The notes: generated by a model not told the origin, from the sequence alone. Shown: positions 17,157 through 28,285, counted from the stretch's first letter. The stretch is 56,165 nucleotides of DNA from Litchfieldella anticariensis FP35 = DSM 16096 (GCF_000409775.1 NZ_KE332392.1:558224-614388); one strand, 5' to 3'. Made by a program: numbers and translations.

Positions 17157-18653
17157 TTACTCTTCCTTCTTATTCCTTCCTTCTCTTTTTCCTTCCTTCT
17201 TCCTTCTTATCCCCGGCAACACCAGCAGGGTAGAGAGCAGCCAAGCTGGCCAACTACCAGTGCGAGTGAAGGGGGTCAACCCATCCATGGCGGTGACTTC
17301 GGCCTGAATGCTGGTGGTCTCGAATTGGGGAGCGCGTGCGATGATCCGTCCTTGTGGGTCGATGACCGCAGTGACGCCGTTGCTGGTGGCACGCATCACG
17401 TAGCGGCCATTCTCCAGTGCACGCAAGCGAGCCATCTGTAGATGCTGTAGCGGGCCGATGGATTCGCCAAACCAAGTATCGTTGGACACCGTCAACAGAA
17501 TGTCAGCTTCTCGAGCGCGATTGGCCACCAAGTCAGGATAGATGATCTCGTAGCAAACGGCACTGCCGATGGTGAGGCCGGCGGCACGAATCGGTGTCTG
17601 GACTTCTTTGCCGGAGGAGAAGCTCGACATGGGCAGATCGAAGAAGGCAATCACTCCTCGTAGCAAGCTCTCCAAGGGCAGGTATTCACCGAATGGAACC
17701 AAGTGCTCCTTGCGATATTCACCTTCGACCTCTCCGACACCAATCACACTGTTGAAGAAACGACCTTCCTGATCCCGCTGGACGATACCCGTCAGCAGGG
17801 CGGTTTCTGGTGCCATGGTGGCCTGGACCCGTTCGAGTACCGGCAAGGCATCTTGTTCCAACATTGGCAGGGCGGTTTCAGGCCACACGATCAGGTCGAT
17901 CTCATCGCCTTGAGAGCGGGTCAACTGGGTATAGGTATTGGCGGCAGTGCGTTGCCCTTCCGAGGTCCATTTGATGAGCTGGGGCAGGTTGCCTTGCAGC
18001 AGTGCTACCCGGATAGGAGGCTCGCGAGAAGTCGTCCATTGCGTGGGCAGTGCGAGTGGCACGAGCCATAGAGCAGCGATCGCTACACCGGCAGACCAGC
18101 GCCGGCGCAGGAATTCCACGCCTAGGGTACCAGTGAGGGCTGTGATCAAGCTCAATGCATAGACACCACCGACTGGAGCCCAGGGCGCTAACGGTGAATC
18201 CACTTGGCCGCTCCCTAGTAGCAGCCATGGGAAGCCGGTGAAGGCATAGGTTCGCAGGACTTCACCCAGTACCCAGGTGCCGGCGAAGGTCAGAGCTGCC
18301 AGATGAGGGCCGCTTAGGCGTCTGTAGAGCCATAGGACCACGGCAGGGAATAGTGCCAAGGTGACCACGAACAGCACGGTGAGGAACACCGCCAGGGGAA
18401 CGCCGGTATAGCCGTAGTCGTGAATCGATACATAAATCCAGGAAGTGCCGGAACCGAACAGGCCGACACCATACCACCAGCCCTTGAAGGCGGCTTGGCC
18501 GGGTGTTAGGGCATGAATGCCCAGATACATCAGGCCGACGGCCACTGGCCCCAGCCACCATAGCGAGAAAGGAGAAGCGGTTAGGGTAGTCAAGCCGCCG
18601 GCAACCAAAGCGATCAAGTAGCCGAGCGCAGGGGTGAGACGCAGTTCACTCAT
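17157..18653 (-). CDS. lnt: Apolipoprotein N-acyltransferase
   Basis: 498 residues. Six or more N-terminal transmembrane helices are followed by a carbon-nitrogen hydrolase domain. The triad is visible: Glu in IVWPETALP, Lys in RKEHLVPFGEYLP and the nucleophilic Cys in GSAVCYEIIYPD. It adds the third acyl chain to lipoproteins in the inner membrane. The second of two adjacent ATG codons (18653) has the better distance from AAGGA. The C-terminal tail is unusual, Lys/Glu/Arg-rich and encoded by the polypurine tract. corC ends 43 bases upstream, an order found in many gammaproteobacteria. Confidence 0.94.
   Translation of the reverse strand: MSELRLTPALGYLIALVAGGLTTLTASPFSLWWLGPVAVGLMYLGIHALTPGQAAFKGWWYGVGLFGSGTSWIYVSIHDYGYTGVPLAVFLTVLFVVTLALFPAVVLWLYRRLSGPHLAALTFAGTWVLGEVLRTYAFTGFPWLLLGSGQVDSPLAPWAPVGGVYALSLITALTGTLGVEFLRRRWSAGVAIAALWLVPLALPTQWTTSREPPIRVALLQGNLPQLIKWTSEGQRTAANTYTQLTRSQGDEIDLIVWPETALPMLEQDALPVLERVQATMAPETALLTGIVQRDQEGRFFNSVIGVGEVEGEYRKEHLVPFGEYLPLESLLRGVIAFFDLPMSSFSSGKEVQTPIRAAGLTIGSAVCYEIIYPDLVANRAREADILLTVSNDTWFGESIGPLQHLQMARLRALENGRYVMRATSNGVTAVIDPQGRIIARAPQFETTSIQAEVTAMDGLTPFTRTGSWPAWLLSTLLVLPGIRRKKEGKREGRNKKEE
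17160..17212 (-). repeat. Polypurine (GAAGGA-type) low-complexity tract
   Basis: On the minus strand this stretch is almost only A and G, with GAAGGAAG-like imperfect repeats. It encodes the Lys/Glu/Arg-rich last 15-18 residues of Lnt. A similar polypurine tract lies on the plus strand at about 17030-17079, right after phaC, so the two flank the terminator as an inverted pair. Confidence 0.6.
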
Positions 18654-18695
18654 CATCGATCCTTGATATGGGCTGAACGGTGCGACCACCTAGGC

Positions 18696-19580
18696 TCAGC
18701 TGTGTTCTTCCTCATGGGTGGTGACATTCCGATTCTGCTCGGCTTGCAGCAAGCGGATACGACGGTTGTCGGCATTGAGGACCGTGAAGCGCCAGGTGCC
18801 GAGGTCAGCGTATTCGCCGCGGCGCGGCAAGTGACCAAAGCGTTGCATCACCAGGCCGCCGACGGTATCGAATTCGTCATCCGAGAACTCGGTGGCAAAG
18901 CGGTCATTGAAATCTTCGATCGGGGTAAGGGCCCGAATAGCGTAGCTACCGTTGCCTAGCTCACGGATATCCTCTTCTTCATCGATATCGTGTTCGTCCT
19001 CGATATCGCCGACGATCTGTTCGAGGATATCCTCGATGGTCACGATGCCCGCGGTGCCGCCGTATTCATCCACCACCACAGCCATGTGATTATGCGTGTC
19101 GCGAAACTCCTTGAGCAGACTGTTGAGGCGCTTGGATTCGGGCACGAACATCGCCGGACGCAATACGCTGCGTAGCTCGAACGATTCTTGGCTGGAGGGT
19201 TTCTGACACAGTAGTGGCAGCAGGTCCTTGACCAACAGGATCCCTAACACTTCGTCGAGATTCTCGCCTACTACCGGATAGCGGGAGTGACCCGTCTCGA
19301 GAATGACCGGCAGATACTCCTCAGTGGGTTGATCGACAGTGATGGCGGTTACCTGAGATCGGGGAATCAGTACCTCTCGTACCTGCTGGTCGCTGATTTG
19401 CAGGGCGCCTTCGATAATGGTCAGGGCATCCTGGTCGAGACGCAGACGCGAGCCAGCCTCGCGCAGGAATTCGAGCAGCTCGTCACGGGAACTGGGTTCG
19501 TCAGTATCGTTGGTAAAGGCGCTGAACAACTTCTCGAGCCAAGACTTGTTGCCCTGGCCGCTCGATCGGTCTTCGCTCAT
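18696..19580 (-). CDS. corC: CorC/HlyC-type CBS-domain protein
   Basis: 294 residues. A pair of CBS domains fills about residues 70-195 ([16 protein letters not shown] and [19 protein letters not shown] are typical), and a CorC_HlyC domain ends the protein ([17 protein letters not shown]). Such proteins take part in magnesium and cobalt efflux with CorA-type systems. It overlaps the ybeY stop by four bases and precedes lnt, the standard ybeZ-ybeY-corC-lnt order. No transmembrane helices are seen. Confidence 0.92.
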   Translation of the reverse strand: MSEDRSSGQGNKSWLEKLFSAFTNDTDEPSSRDELLEFLREAGSRLRLDQDALTIIEGALQISDQQVREVLIPRSQVTAITVDQPTEEYLPVILETGHSRYPVVGENLDEVLGILLVKDLLPLLCQKPSSQESFELRSVLRPAMFVPESKRLNSLLKEFRDTHNHMAVVVDEYGGTAGIVTIEDILEQIVGDIEDEHDIDEEEDIRELGNGSYAIRALTPIEDFNDRFATEFSDDEFDTVGGLVMQRFGHLPRRGEYADLGTWRFTVLNADNRRIRLLQAEQNRNVTTHEEEHS

Positions 19581-20101
19581 GCGTCGTGTCTCTTGTCCTC
19601 GGAATCAAGGGGGCCGTGGGGCAGCAGATAAGGATCGGCTATACCGAAGCGAGCAAGAATCTCACCTTCGAGTCGTTCCATGCGTTCGGCCTCGGAATCT
19701 TGGATATGGTCGTAACCCAATAAATGCAAGGTGCCATGCACCACCATATGGGTATAGTGAGCGGTGAGTGACTTGTCTTGTTCGTTTGCCTCGCGGACGA
19801 CCACCTCATGACAGATCACCAGGTCACCCAATAACGGTAGCTCGATACCGGCGGGAGCGTCGAAAGGAAAGGACAAGACATTGGTCGGTCTGTCCTTGCC
19901 GCGGTAATCGCGATTCAGCGAACGGCTTTCCACCGCGTCGACAAAGCGCACGGTCAGTTCATGACGTACCTCATCGGGATGACAGGAGAGCACCGCGCCA
20001 ACCCAGTTTTCGAGTTCGGCTTGAGAGGGCAGTGTCTCGCTATCGGCAGGGTAGGACAATGCTACCTGCCGATCGACAATGACCGGAGGAGGTTCACTCA
20101 T
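19577..20101 (-). CDS. ybeY: Endoribonuclease YbeY (16S rRNA maturation)
   Basis: 174 residues. The zinc motif [11 protein letters not shown] is complete, preceded by the conserved [14 protein letters not shown] and [11 protein letters not shown] stretches. YbeY is a metal-dependent RNase that helps mature the 3' end of 16S rRNA and assists ribosome quality control. It overlaps both neighbours by four bases (ATGA junctions), so ybeZ, ybeY and corC are translationally coupled. Confidence 0.95.
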   Translation of the reverse strand: MSEPPPVIVDRQVALSYPADSETLPSQAELENWVGAVLSCHPDEVRHELTVRFVDAVESRSLNRDYRGKDRPTNVLSFPFDAPAGIELPLLGDLVICHEVVVREANEQDKSLTAHYTHMVVHGTLHLLGYDHIQDSEAERMERLEGEILARFGIADPYLLPHGPLDSEDKRHDA

Positions 20102-21234
20102 GAGGAGGACTCCTGACCGCTCTTGGGTCCACCATCCTGATCTTGCTTCTGATCGTTGCCGTTTGCCTGCTGGCGGGATAGCTGCTCACGGCGAAGTTGC
20201 TCACGCTCCTGCTTACGCGCACGTTCGGCAGCTTCTTCCTGTGCTTCGAAATGATCGTACGCCTCGATGATGCGCTGTACTAGAGGATGGCGTACCACAT
20301 CCTTGGCGGCAAAGTGGGTCACCCCAATTCCAGGTGTGTCCTTGAGCACTTCCAATACTTGGATCAAACCGGAGTTCTGGCCGCGTGGCAGGTCTACCTG
20401 AGTGATATCGCCAGTGATTACCGCCGTGGAGCCGAAACCGATACGCGTCAGGAACATCTTCATCTGCTCGCGAGTGGTGTTCTGACTCTCGTCGAGAATA
20501 ATGAAGGAGTTGTTGAGAGTGCGTCCGCGCATATAGGCCAGCGGCGCAATCTCGATGATCTGACGCTCGATCAGCTTGCCAACCTGCTCGAAGCCGATCA
20601 TCTCATAGAGGGCGTCATACAGGGGGCGCAGATAGGGATCGATCTTCTGTGCCAGGTCGCCTGGCAGAAAACCAAGTTTCTCACCGGCCTCGACCGCCGG
20701 ACGTACCAGCAGGATACGTCGCACTTCCTGTTGATTGAGTGCTTCGACTGCGGCGGCAACGGCCAGATAGGTCTTGCCGGTACCCGCCGGGCCGATACCG
20801 AAATTGATGTCATGAGCACGGATGCTCTGGACATAGCTTTGCTGGTTGAAGCCACGCGGCTTGATCAGTGCCTTGGGGGTGCGCAGCAGCACCTCGCCTT
20901 CATCCCCCGTCCCTTCGTCTTCCTCCAGTGCCTCGAGGCCAGATTCCTGCAGGAACAGGTGCACCGTGTCGGGAGAAAGTTCACTGGCTTCGGCTTCCCG
21001 GTAAAGGTGTTCGATGACATTGGCTGCAGCCTTCACGCGGGGACTGGGGCCGGCGAGCTGAAAAGTGTTGCCGCGATTACGCAAAGTCACGCCAAGCCGT
21101 GACTCGACTAGCTTGAGGTGTTCGTCGCGCTGGCCGCAAAGATTGGCCAGACGCATGGGGTCATTGGGTTCGAGGGTCAGGGTGATGATGCGATTGGCCT
21201 GAGTACTGTTCTGGCTCAAGAGCAGAGGATCCAT
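20098..21234 (-). CDS. ybeZ: PhoH-like ATPase YbeZ
   Basis: 378 residues. A KH-like N-terminal part is followed by a PhoH NTPase domain with Walker [12 protein letters not shown] and the Walker B region [13 protein letters not shown]. The tail from about residue 330 is charged and Gln/Arg/Glu-rich. It is the usual partner of YbeY and is thought to act in rRNA processing. It is the first gene of the ybeZ-ybeY-corC-lnt run; the start codon lacks a strong ribosome site. A GC-rich palindrome lies between it and miaB. Confidence 0.93.
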   Translation of the reverse strand: MDPLLLSQNSTQANRIITLTLEPNDPMRLANLCGQRDEHLKLVESRLGVTLRNRGNTFQLAGPSPRVKAAANVIEHLYREAEASELSPDTVHLFLQESGLEALEEDEGTGDEGEVLLRTPKALIKPRGFNQQSYVQSIRAHDINFGIGPAGTGKTYLAVAAAVEALNQQEVRRILLVRPAVEAGEKLGFLPGDLAQKIDPYLRPLYDALYEMIGFEQVGKLIERQIIEIAPLAYMRGRTLNNSFIILDESQNTTREQMKMFLTRIGFGSTAVITGDITQVDLPRGQNSGLIQVLEVLKDTPGIGVTHFAAKDVVRHPLVQRIIEAYDHFEAQEEAAERARKQEREQLRREQLSRQQANGNDQKQDQDGGPKSGQESSS

Positions 21235-21262
21235 GCGTTGCAGTGAGATTAAGGGAGCTTAC

Positions 21263-21284
21263 TGCCCCGAGCCGGCTCGGGGCA
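21263..21284 (-). terminator. GC-rich palindrome between miaB and ybeZ
   Basis: Perfect inverted repeat TGCCCCGAGCC/GGCTCGGGGCA with no spacer. It is 49 bases after the miaB stop and upstream of ybeZ on the same strand. There is no T-run, so it may be a partial terminator or an mRNA-stabilising hairpin. Confidence 0.5.
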
Positions 21285-21332
21285 ATGGCAAATTCCGCAA
21301 GACTGGCCCTTGGTCGTAAGCGGCACCAGAGA

Positions 21333-22676
21333 TCAGTACCGCTCAGGAGAGGCCAGTTCACCTCGCAGAGAGTTGGGGAGCGCTTCGGTAATCTCCACAT
21401 CGACGAAATAGCCGATCAATTCGGCTGGGTTGGCGGCGCGGAAGTTGACGACACGATTGTTCTCCGTTCGGCCAGAGAGCTGCCCCGGGTCTTTGGGTGA
21501 AAAGCCTGTGACCAGAATACGTTCGGTATTTCCCACCATGCGTCGACTGATCTGCATGGCTTGCTGATTGATACGTTCCTGCAATATGGCTAGGCGCTGT
21601 TTCTTGACCGCTTCCGGGGTTTCGTCTTCGAGGCTGGCTGCTGGCGTACCAGGACGTGCCGAATAGACGAAGCTGAAGGAGACGTCGAAGCCGATGTGAT
21701 GGATCAGATCCATGGTGGCTTCGAAGTCAGCCTCCGTTTCGCTGGGGAAGCCGATAATGAAGTCCGAGGAGAAGCTGATATCCGGGCGCAGGGCGCGGAT
21801 ACGCTCCATCTTATCGACATATTCCTCGACTGTATGACCACGCTTCATGGCCGCGAGGATACGGTCGGAGCCGGACTGCACCGGCAAGTGCAGGTGGCTG
21901 ACCAGTTCGGGAATCTCTCCATACGCTTCGATCAAACTATCGGAGAATTCCACCGGATGTGAGGTGGTGAAGCGGATTCGATCGATTCCCTCAACCGCTG
22001 CCACGCAGGCGATCAACTCGGCCAGGTCGATTTCATCACCGAGTTGGTTCTCGCCGCGATAGGCGTTGACGTTCTGACCCAGCAGGTTGATCTCGCGTAC
22101 GCCCTGGTCCGCGAGGTGGATGACTTCATCCATCACCGCCTCGAACGGACGTGACACCTCTTCACCGCGGGTGTAGGGCACCACGCAGAACGTGCAGTAT
22201 TTGGAACAGCCTTCCATGATCGAGACGAAGGCCGTGGCTCCATCCGATGACGGCTTGGGCAGGTGATCGAACTTCTCGATCTCGGGAAAGGTCACATCGA
22301 CTACCGAAATCTGGTCGGCCTGGCGGGCATCGAGCATGGACGGCACACGATGCAGGGTCTGGGGGCCAAACACCATGTCGACATAAGGGGCGCGCTTGCG
22401 CAACGCTTCTCCCTCCTGACTGGCCACGCAGCCACCGACACCGATCACCAAGTCGGGGTTGCTTTCCTTGAGCTTCTTCCAGCGGCCGAGTTGGTGGAAG
22501 ACCTTCTCCTGAGCCTTCTCGCGGATCGAGCAGGTGTTGAGCAGAATGACATCGGCCTCTCGCTCATCGTCGGTCAGCTCAAGCTGATGGGATTCGCCGA
22601 GCAGATCCGCCATGCGGGCGGAGTCATACTCGTTCATCTGGCAGCCATGGGTCTTGATGAAGAGTTTCTTCGCCAT
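21333..22676 (-). CDS. miaB: tRNA-2-methylthio-N6-dimethylallyladenosine synthase
   Basis: 447 residues. The N-terminal UPF0004 domain opens with [14 protein letters not shown]; the radical-SAM cluster motif is CSKYCTFC followed by VPYTRG; a TRAM domain lies at the C terminus. It adds the methylthio group to A37 of tRNAs reading U-starting codons. It heads the minus-strand block that continues with ybeZ, and a perfect -10 box lies about 100 bases upstream. Confidence 0.96.
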   Translation of the reverse strand: MAKKLFIKTHGCQMNEYDSARMADLLGESHQLELTDDEREADVILLNTCSIREKAQEKVFHQLGRWKKLKESNPDLVIGVGGCVASQEGEALRKRAPYVDMVFGPQTLHRVPSMLDARQADQISVVDVTFPEIEKFDHLPKPSSDGATAFVSIMEGCSKYCTFCVVPYTRGEEVSRPFEAVMDEVIHLADQGVREINLLGQNVNAYRGENQLGDEIDLAELIACVAAVEGIDRIRFTTSHPVEFSDSLIEAYGEIPELVSHLHLPVQSGSDRILAAMKRGHTVEEYVDKMERIRALRPDISFSSDFIIGFPSETEADFEATMDLIHHIGFDVSFSFVYSARPGTPAASLEDETPEAVKKQRLAILQERINQQAMQISRRMVGNTERILVTGFSPKDPGQLSGRTENNRVVNFRAANPAELIGYFVDVEITEALPNSLRGELASPERY

Positions 22677-22774
22677 AAAAATACCGTCGTGACGCTTGAT
22701 GCGCCCGACTCGTCACCAGTTTCCAGGAATGTTAAAGGGTGTGGCCAGGCGGCCGGGGTCGGATCAGATCGGTG

Positions 22775-22780
22775 ATTATA
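22775..22780 (-). promoter_or_regulatory. -10 box of putative miaB promoter
   Basis: On the minus strand this is a perfect TATAAT, 99 bases before the miaB start. The expected -35 position holds TGGCCC, a poor match, so the promoter is plausible but not certain. Confidence 0.4.
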
Positions 22781-22904
22781 CGGGTCCTGCGTCGATGGGG
22801 CCAGCACCGTGCCGCCCGTGAGCCTGTCTATGGTATTCTTCGGGTCCGGGGCCGCAAGGCCGATCTTATTCCTATGTCTTAGTGACGTTTAGCACAGGGT
22901 CAAT

Positions 22905-23234
22905 ATGGCGTCCAAGCCCATTTACCGAATCGTGTTTCATAACCAGGGCGAGATCTGGGAACTCTACGCACGAGAGGTCTTTCAGAGCGACCTGTGGGGT
23001 TTCATCGAAGTGGAGGCCTTCGTCTTCGAAGATGCTTCCAAGCTGGTGGTCGACCCGTCCACCGAAAAACTGAGGCGGACCTTCGAGGGGGTCGGTCGTA
23101 GCTATATCCCCATGAATGCCATCGTGCGCATCGACGAAGTGGAGCGCGAGGGGACGCCCAAGGCTATCAAAGCCGAAGGCAAGGTAACGGAGTTTCCGCG
23201 TCCTACCGGATGGTCGCCGCGGGAGGATCGGTAG
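22905..23234 (+). CDS. DUF1820 family protein
   Basis: 109 residues with the pattern of the DUF1820 family: IYRIVFHNQGEIWELYAREV at the N terminus, WGFIEVEAFVFE and SYIPMNAIVRIDEV. The family is widespread in gammaproteobacteria and has no known function. No membrane segment or signal peptide is seen, so it is likely cytosolic. It stands alone, divergent from miaB, with a weak AGGGT ribosome site. Confidence 0.85.
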   Translation: MASKPIYRIVFHNQGEIWELYAREVFQSDLWGFIEVEAFVFEDASKLVVDPSTEKLRRTFEGVGRSYIPMNAIVRIDEVEREGTPKAIKAEGKVTEFPRPTGWSPREDR

Positions 23235-23312
23235 GTCAAAAAATGACCGATCCGTGGCTGTGCCAGGTGGCTCGCCGCTCACCCTAGCCTTGGAGATCGG
23301 TTTTCCCAAGGC

Positions 23313-23335
23313 TTATCCACAGAAAGTGTGGATGA
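23313..23335. other. Inverted DnaA-box-like hairpin
   Basis: A perfect DnaA box consensus TTATCCACA at 23313-23321 is followed after five bases by TGTGGATGA, which is one base off the reverse box. The core forms a seven-base hairpin (ATCCACA/TGTGGAT). It lies after the DUF1820 gene and could be a DnaA site or just an RNA hairpin. Confidence 0.4.
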
Positions 23336-23349
23336 GGACAAGTCTCATC

Positions 23350-23383
23350 GCGACACCACCCGCACGGGAGGTGCGGGAGTCGC
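23350..23383 (+). other. GC-rich stem-loop upstream of the SH3 protein gene
   Basis: CCCGCAC (23359-23365) pairs with GTGCGGG (23371-23377), and the outer GCGAC/GTCGC arms extend the stem across an asymmetric bulge. It follows the DnaA-box-like hairpin. It may terminate transcription from the DUF1820 gene or form a structured leader. Confidence 0.35.
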
Positions 23384-23441
23384 AAGCCAGCGTGTGGCAG
23401 CGTTTCAGGAGCCCTTTGACAGTCATCAAGACGGCAAAATT

Positions 23442-24065
23442 ATGCGTAAATTCAATATTCTGATCGCGGGTGCAGTGCTGACAACATGGGGCTTGCCCCT
23501 GATGGCGCAAGATGCGGATGACAACAGGCGCTGGGTATCCGATGAGTTGACCACCTTCGTACGTAGTGGGCCCACTGATGGATATCGCATCGTCGGCACC
23601 CTTACCTCCGGCGAGCCGGTCACGGTGCTCGATACCAGTGGCGATTATTCCCAGGTAGTGGATGGCGATGGGGATCGTGTCTGGGTATTGTCCAGGGAGC
23701 TGCAGGATGAGCCAAGCGCCACGCAGCGGCTTCCCGAACTGGAAGCCCAGGTCGAGTCTCTGACGGCCGAACTAGAAGGCATCAATGAAGAGTGGGAGCG
23801 ACGTGTCGCGGTTATGACAGACACACTGGAAGCCCGTGAGCAGCGCATCGCTGAACTCGAAGCACGCAATCAGCAGCTTGATAGTCAGGTCACCGATGCC
23901 CGGCAGTCGGTGCGGGGACTCCAAGCGCGGTTGGACACCCAGGAAGAAGATTTATTGATGCGCTACTTCATGTATGGCGGTGGTGTGGCGGGGGGTGGCC
24001 TGATCCTGGGACTTATCGTGCCCCACCTGCCGCGTCGTCGCAAGAAGAGCGACCGTTGGTTCTGA
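23442..24065 (+). CDS. TIGR04211/YgiM-type SH3 domain membrane protein
   Basis: 207 residues. A signal peptide (ILIAGAVLTTWGLPLMAQ) is followed by a bacterial SH3 domain (about residues 25-90, with VRSGPTDGYRIVGTL), a coiled coil with Glu/Leu heptads (about 95-170), a transmembrane helix (GGGVAGGGLILGLIV) and a basic cytoplasmic tail (RRRKKSDR). This is the YgiM layout, found in many gammaproteobacteria; the function is not established. ATG 23442 is chosen for the signal peptide, although no clear ribosome site precedes it. tpm follows eight bases later. Confidence 0.88.
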   Translation: MRKFNILIAGAVLTTWGLPLMAQDADDNRRWVSDELTTFVRSGPTDGYRIVGTLTSGEPVTVLDTSGDYSQVVDGDGDRVWVLSRELQDEPSATQRLPELEAQVESLTAELEGINEEWERRVAVMTDTLEAREQRIAELEARNQQLDSQVTDARQSVRGLQARLDTQEEDLLMRYFMYGGGVAGGGLILGLIVPHLPRRRKKSDRWF

Positions 24066-24073
24066 GAGGCCGA

Positions 24074-24727
24074 ATGAGCGAGAAGCCAGAGGTAGTGAAC
24101 GAGTGGTTGGCGCGCTGGCGCGAGGGACGGATCGGGTTTCACCGCGATGCCCCTCATCCGGCGCTGAGACGCTACTGGCCTCAGTTCGGCATACCCTCCG
24201 AAACCAAGGTGTTGGTACCTTTGTGTGGCAAGAGCTTGGATATGCGCTGGCTTGCAGAGCGGGGACACCCTGTGCTGGGCATAGAGCTATCAGGCGACGC
24301 GCTCGACCAGTTTACCGCTGAAGGGCAAGGGGAAGTCTTGCGCTACCATCAAGACGGCTTCGAGGTACGGCGTCAAGGCAACATCGAACTCTGGGGTGGC
24401 GATTTCTTCCACTTCCATATCGAACAGGCGGCGGAAATCGGGGCCCTCTACGACCGTGCTGCCTTGATCGCCTTGCCTGAGGCGACACGGCAGCGTTATG
24501 CCTTTCATCTGGCTCAGTTGATCCCTCCTGGCGTCCGTGGATTGTTGATTAGCCTGACACGAGCTCCGGGCGACGATCGCGGTCCCCCATACAGTGTCGA
24601 TACCGACGAGGTTCGGCGGTTATTCGCTCACAACTTCGAGTTGACTCACCTCGAAGATAGCGAGCCCGAAGAGAATGGTTGGCAGGAAAGCGTATGGGCC
24701 ATGGTAAGACAGGGCCCTAACATGTGA
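24074..24727 (+). CDS. tpm: Thiopurine S-methyltransferase family protein
   Basis: 217 residues, the usual length for bacterial TPMT. The start WLARWREGRIGFHRDAPHP and the SAM-binding LVPLCGKSLDMRWLA are diagnostic. In bacteria such enzymes methylate thiopurines and can also methylate selenium and tellurium compounds. The ATG at 24074 has GAGAGG upstream; an in-frame ATG at 24056 overlaps the previous gene. It is likely co-transcribed with the SH3 protein gene and ends at a strong hairpin. Confidence 0.92.
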   Translation: MSEKPEVVNEWLARWREGRIGFHRDAPHPALRRYWPQFGIPSETKVLVPLCGKSLDMRWLAERGHPVLGIELSGDALDQFTAEGQGEVLRYHQDGFEVRRQGNIELWGGDFFHFHIEQAAEIGALYDRAALIALPEATRQRYAFHLAQLIPPGVRGLLISLTRAPGDDRGPPYSVDTDEVRRLFAHNFELTHLEDSEPEENGWQESVWAMVRQGPNM

Positions 24728-24731
24728 TACA

Positions 24732-24764
24732 GCAACGAGCGTCCGTGTCACGGGCGCTCGTTGC
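24732..24764. terminator. Bidirectional terminator between tpm and yajG
   Basis: Arms GCAACGAGCG and CGCTCGTTGC (ten perfect bases), with a further CCGT/ACGG pairing inside the loop. It starts five bases after the tpm stop and faces the convergent lipoprotein gene. Confidence 0.65.
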
Positions 24765-24771
24765 CAATCCT

Positions 24772-25359
24772 TCAGCGAGCTAACAGGCGGCCGAGTTCCG
24801 GATCGCGGAAAGCGCGGTTCAAACCGTCGCTCAGCAACTCGTTGACCATGTTCGTATTATCTTCGCGGTTGGGGCGTATTGCGTAGCTTTGATCACGGCG
24901 TGACGTGTAGGTGCCGGTGTAGGTATACCCGGCATTCTTTGCGACGGAGCGAAAAATGGCTTCCAGTCGCGCATTACCGAGCACGGGCTGGCCATCACCA
25001 CGCTCGTAGCCCAGGCGAGTCAGGGTCAGCGTCAGGCTGGGACGTCCTTCGACACTCTCGGTAGTGGGAGTGAAGCCCATTTGGCGCACGGCCTGCTCGG
25101 CTTGTGCCTGCAATTTAGGGACCAGATCATGGGCATAGACGGTAATGGTCGCGGTCGACATGGCGGCACCGCTGCGGGTGCCGAGCACCTCTGACTCACG
25201 CCCATCCACCACGTTGACGCTGACCTGTTGACCCCCGCCCGCTTGCGGAATGTCAGCTGTGACCTTCGGGTTGGGTTGCAAGTAATGGGGGCTGGAACAA
25301 CCTGCGAGCAATACCAAGGCCATGAACAAGCACAATCCCGACAACCAATGTCTTTGCAT
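24772..25359 (-). CDS. yajG: YajG family lipoprotein
   Basis: 195 residues. A type II signal peptide ends in the lipobox LLAGC, so the protein should be lipidated at Cys21 and sit in the outer or inner membrane. The mature part has the repeating VSVNVVDGR, TITVYAHDLVPKLQAQAEQAV pattern of YajG. The function in cells is unclear. An AGGGAG/AAGGA site lies just before the ATG. Confidence 0.85.
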   Translation of the reverse strand: MQRHWLSGLCLFMALVLLAGCSSPHYLQPNPKVTADIPQAGGGQQVSVNVVDGRESEVLGTRSGAAMSTATITVYAHDLVPKLQAQAEQAVRQMGFTPTTESVEGRPSLTLTLTRLGYERGDGQPVLGNARLEAIFRSVAKNAGYTYTGTYTSRRDQSYAIRPNREDNTNMVNELLSDGLNRAFRDPELGRLLAR

Positions 25360-25401
25360 CCTTAACTCCCTGTTTGACGACGAGGCTTTGGTGCTGAGTA
25401 T

Positions 25402-25417
25402 AAGCCGAGTGCGGCTT
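25402..25417 (-). terminator. Short hairpin after aspA
   Basis: Arms AAGCCG and CGGCTT with a four-base loop, about 53 bases past the aspA stop on the minus strand. It is small and lacks a clear T-run. Confidence 0.3.
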
Positions 25418-25469
25418 TCAGGCGATGGCCGCGGGTCAAGAGATCAGTGCACGCTCTGCCATTATCTCG

Positions 25470-26924
<1,455 letters not shown>

Positions 26925-27053
26925 GGCAAGTAGAGACGCTCTTGGGTGGCATGAAGACGTGGCGCCAACTTAACCTTGGCCTGTGTGTCTTGACCAATGC
27001 CATTGCCTTGTGTGCCATGCTGCTACGACATAATGCAAGCTTGGCAGGCAGCC

Positions 27054-28253
27054 TCAACGGCCCGTATCGGCGGGAGAGGTCGTCGCCAAGGGGCGATGTG
27101 TGGCGAGGCACCAGAGACCGAACAGTGGCCCCGGCAGTATGATCCAGGCCAACCAGGCGCCGAGCCATTGCCATAATGGGATCAACACCAGCAAGGAGAG
27201 CATCGAGACAGCGAAACCGATGGCGTTCTGTAGCGTCAAGGCGCTGCCGACGATGGTGGTTGGGCAGGCCGCAGCGGAGAGTGCCGAGAATTGTGGTGAG
27301 TCGACCACGGCCAGGGCGCTCCAGAGTGCGAGGAAGGCAATCAACAGTGGGGTGGGGAGCCAGGCTAACAGAGGGTAGAGGGCGCAGCAGGTTGCCGAGC
27401 CGGCTAGCCCCAATTGGGCGATGCGACGACTCCCCAAGGATTGGCTTAGCCAGCCACCCAACCAGCAGGCCGGGCCGCCGATGGCAATCAGGGCAAAGGC
27501 GCCCAGCGCCAGGGTGGTCGTCGACAGCTTTGGCATGCTGGCCAGTAGCATCAGCGGCAGTAATGCCCATAGCGTATAGAGTTCCCACATATGGCCGAAG
27601 TAGGCGCTGGCAGCACGGCGGAAGTCCTTGATGTGAAAGGCTTGGATACCGATTAGCCTTGAAGCTGTCGTTGCGGGAGCATGCGATTTCGCGGTCCGGA
27701 TGTCTGGAGCCTCACCGAGTCGCCACACCAGAATGCCCGCCAGCAATGCGAGTCCCGAGGCTCCCAGGATGCCATTCCGCCAGGCCATGCCTGTGCCCTG
27801 TAGCTCGCTCAGGGCTCGCAGTCCGTGCGGCAGTGCCGTACCCAGCACTAACATGCCCACCAGTAGCGCTAACCCCAAACCGGTGCGCCCAGGTGTCCAG
27901 CCGACCATCAGCTTCATGCCCACCGGGTAGATACCAGCCAAGCTCATGCCAGTCATGACGCGTAGCGCAACCGCAGGCCATAGGCTCCCAGCCCAGGGCA
28001 GCAAGGCATTGGACAATGCGCCCACCAGACAACAGGCGGCAAACAGGCGGCTGGCATCGATCCGGTCGGCAAGGCCAGAGAGTCCGATGGCTAGGGTTCC
28101 GAGTAGGAAACCGCCTTGAACGGCACCAGTCAACCAGCCAAGGTCGGCTGTTTGCAGCGACCATAGAACCTGCAGATCGTGAAGTACGGCATTAGGTGTG
28201 AACCACAAGGCAGTACCGAATAGTTCAGCGATGGCGAGAATGAAGGCCGGCAT
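27054..28253 (-). CDS. MFS transporter
   Basis: 399 residues with about 12 transmembrane helices in two halves; typical MFS features include the first-loop GFLLGTLAIGLSGLADRIDASRLFAACCLVGAL, of which LSGLADRIDASR is the loop 2-3 signature. The substrate cannot be read from the sequence. ATG 28253 has AAGAGAG upstream; a longer in-frame extension is rejected. It is separated from the upstream ggt by a terminator and from aspA by 129 bases. Confidence 0.82.
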   Translation of the reverse strand: MPAFILAIAELFGTALWFTPNAVLHDLQVLWSLQTADLGWLTGAVQGGFLLGTLAIGLSGLADRIDASRLFAACCLVGALSNALLPWAGSLWPAVALRVMTGMSLAGIYPVGMKLMVGWTPGRTGLGLALLVGMLVLGTALPHGLRALSELQGTGMAWRNGILGASGLALLAGILVWRLGEAPDIRTAKSHAPATTASRLIGIQAFHIKDFRRAASAYFGHMWELYTLWALLPLMLLASMPKLSTTTLALGAFALIAIGGPACWLGGWLSQSLGSRRIAQLGLAGSATCCALYPLLAWLPTPLLIAFLALWSALAVVDSPQFSALSAAACPTTIVGSALTLQNAIGFAVSMLSLLVLIPLWQWLGAWLAWIILPGPLFGLWCLATHRPLATTSPADTGR

Positions 28254-28285
28254 GAAGCTCTCTTCATTAGTAGCAATAGTCGATG

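Noticed and set aside
20287-21102. 271-residue frame antisense to ybeZ
   Set aside because: Shadow of the PhoH-like gene; the translation shows no protein-like motif.
22263-22775. 170-residue frame antisense to miaB
   Set aside because: Antisense shadow of a highly conserved gene.
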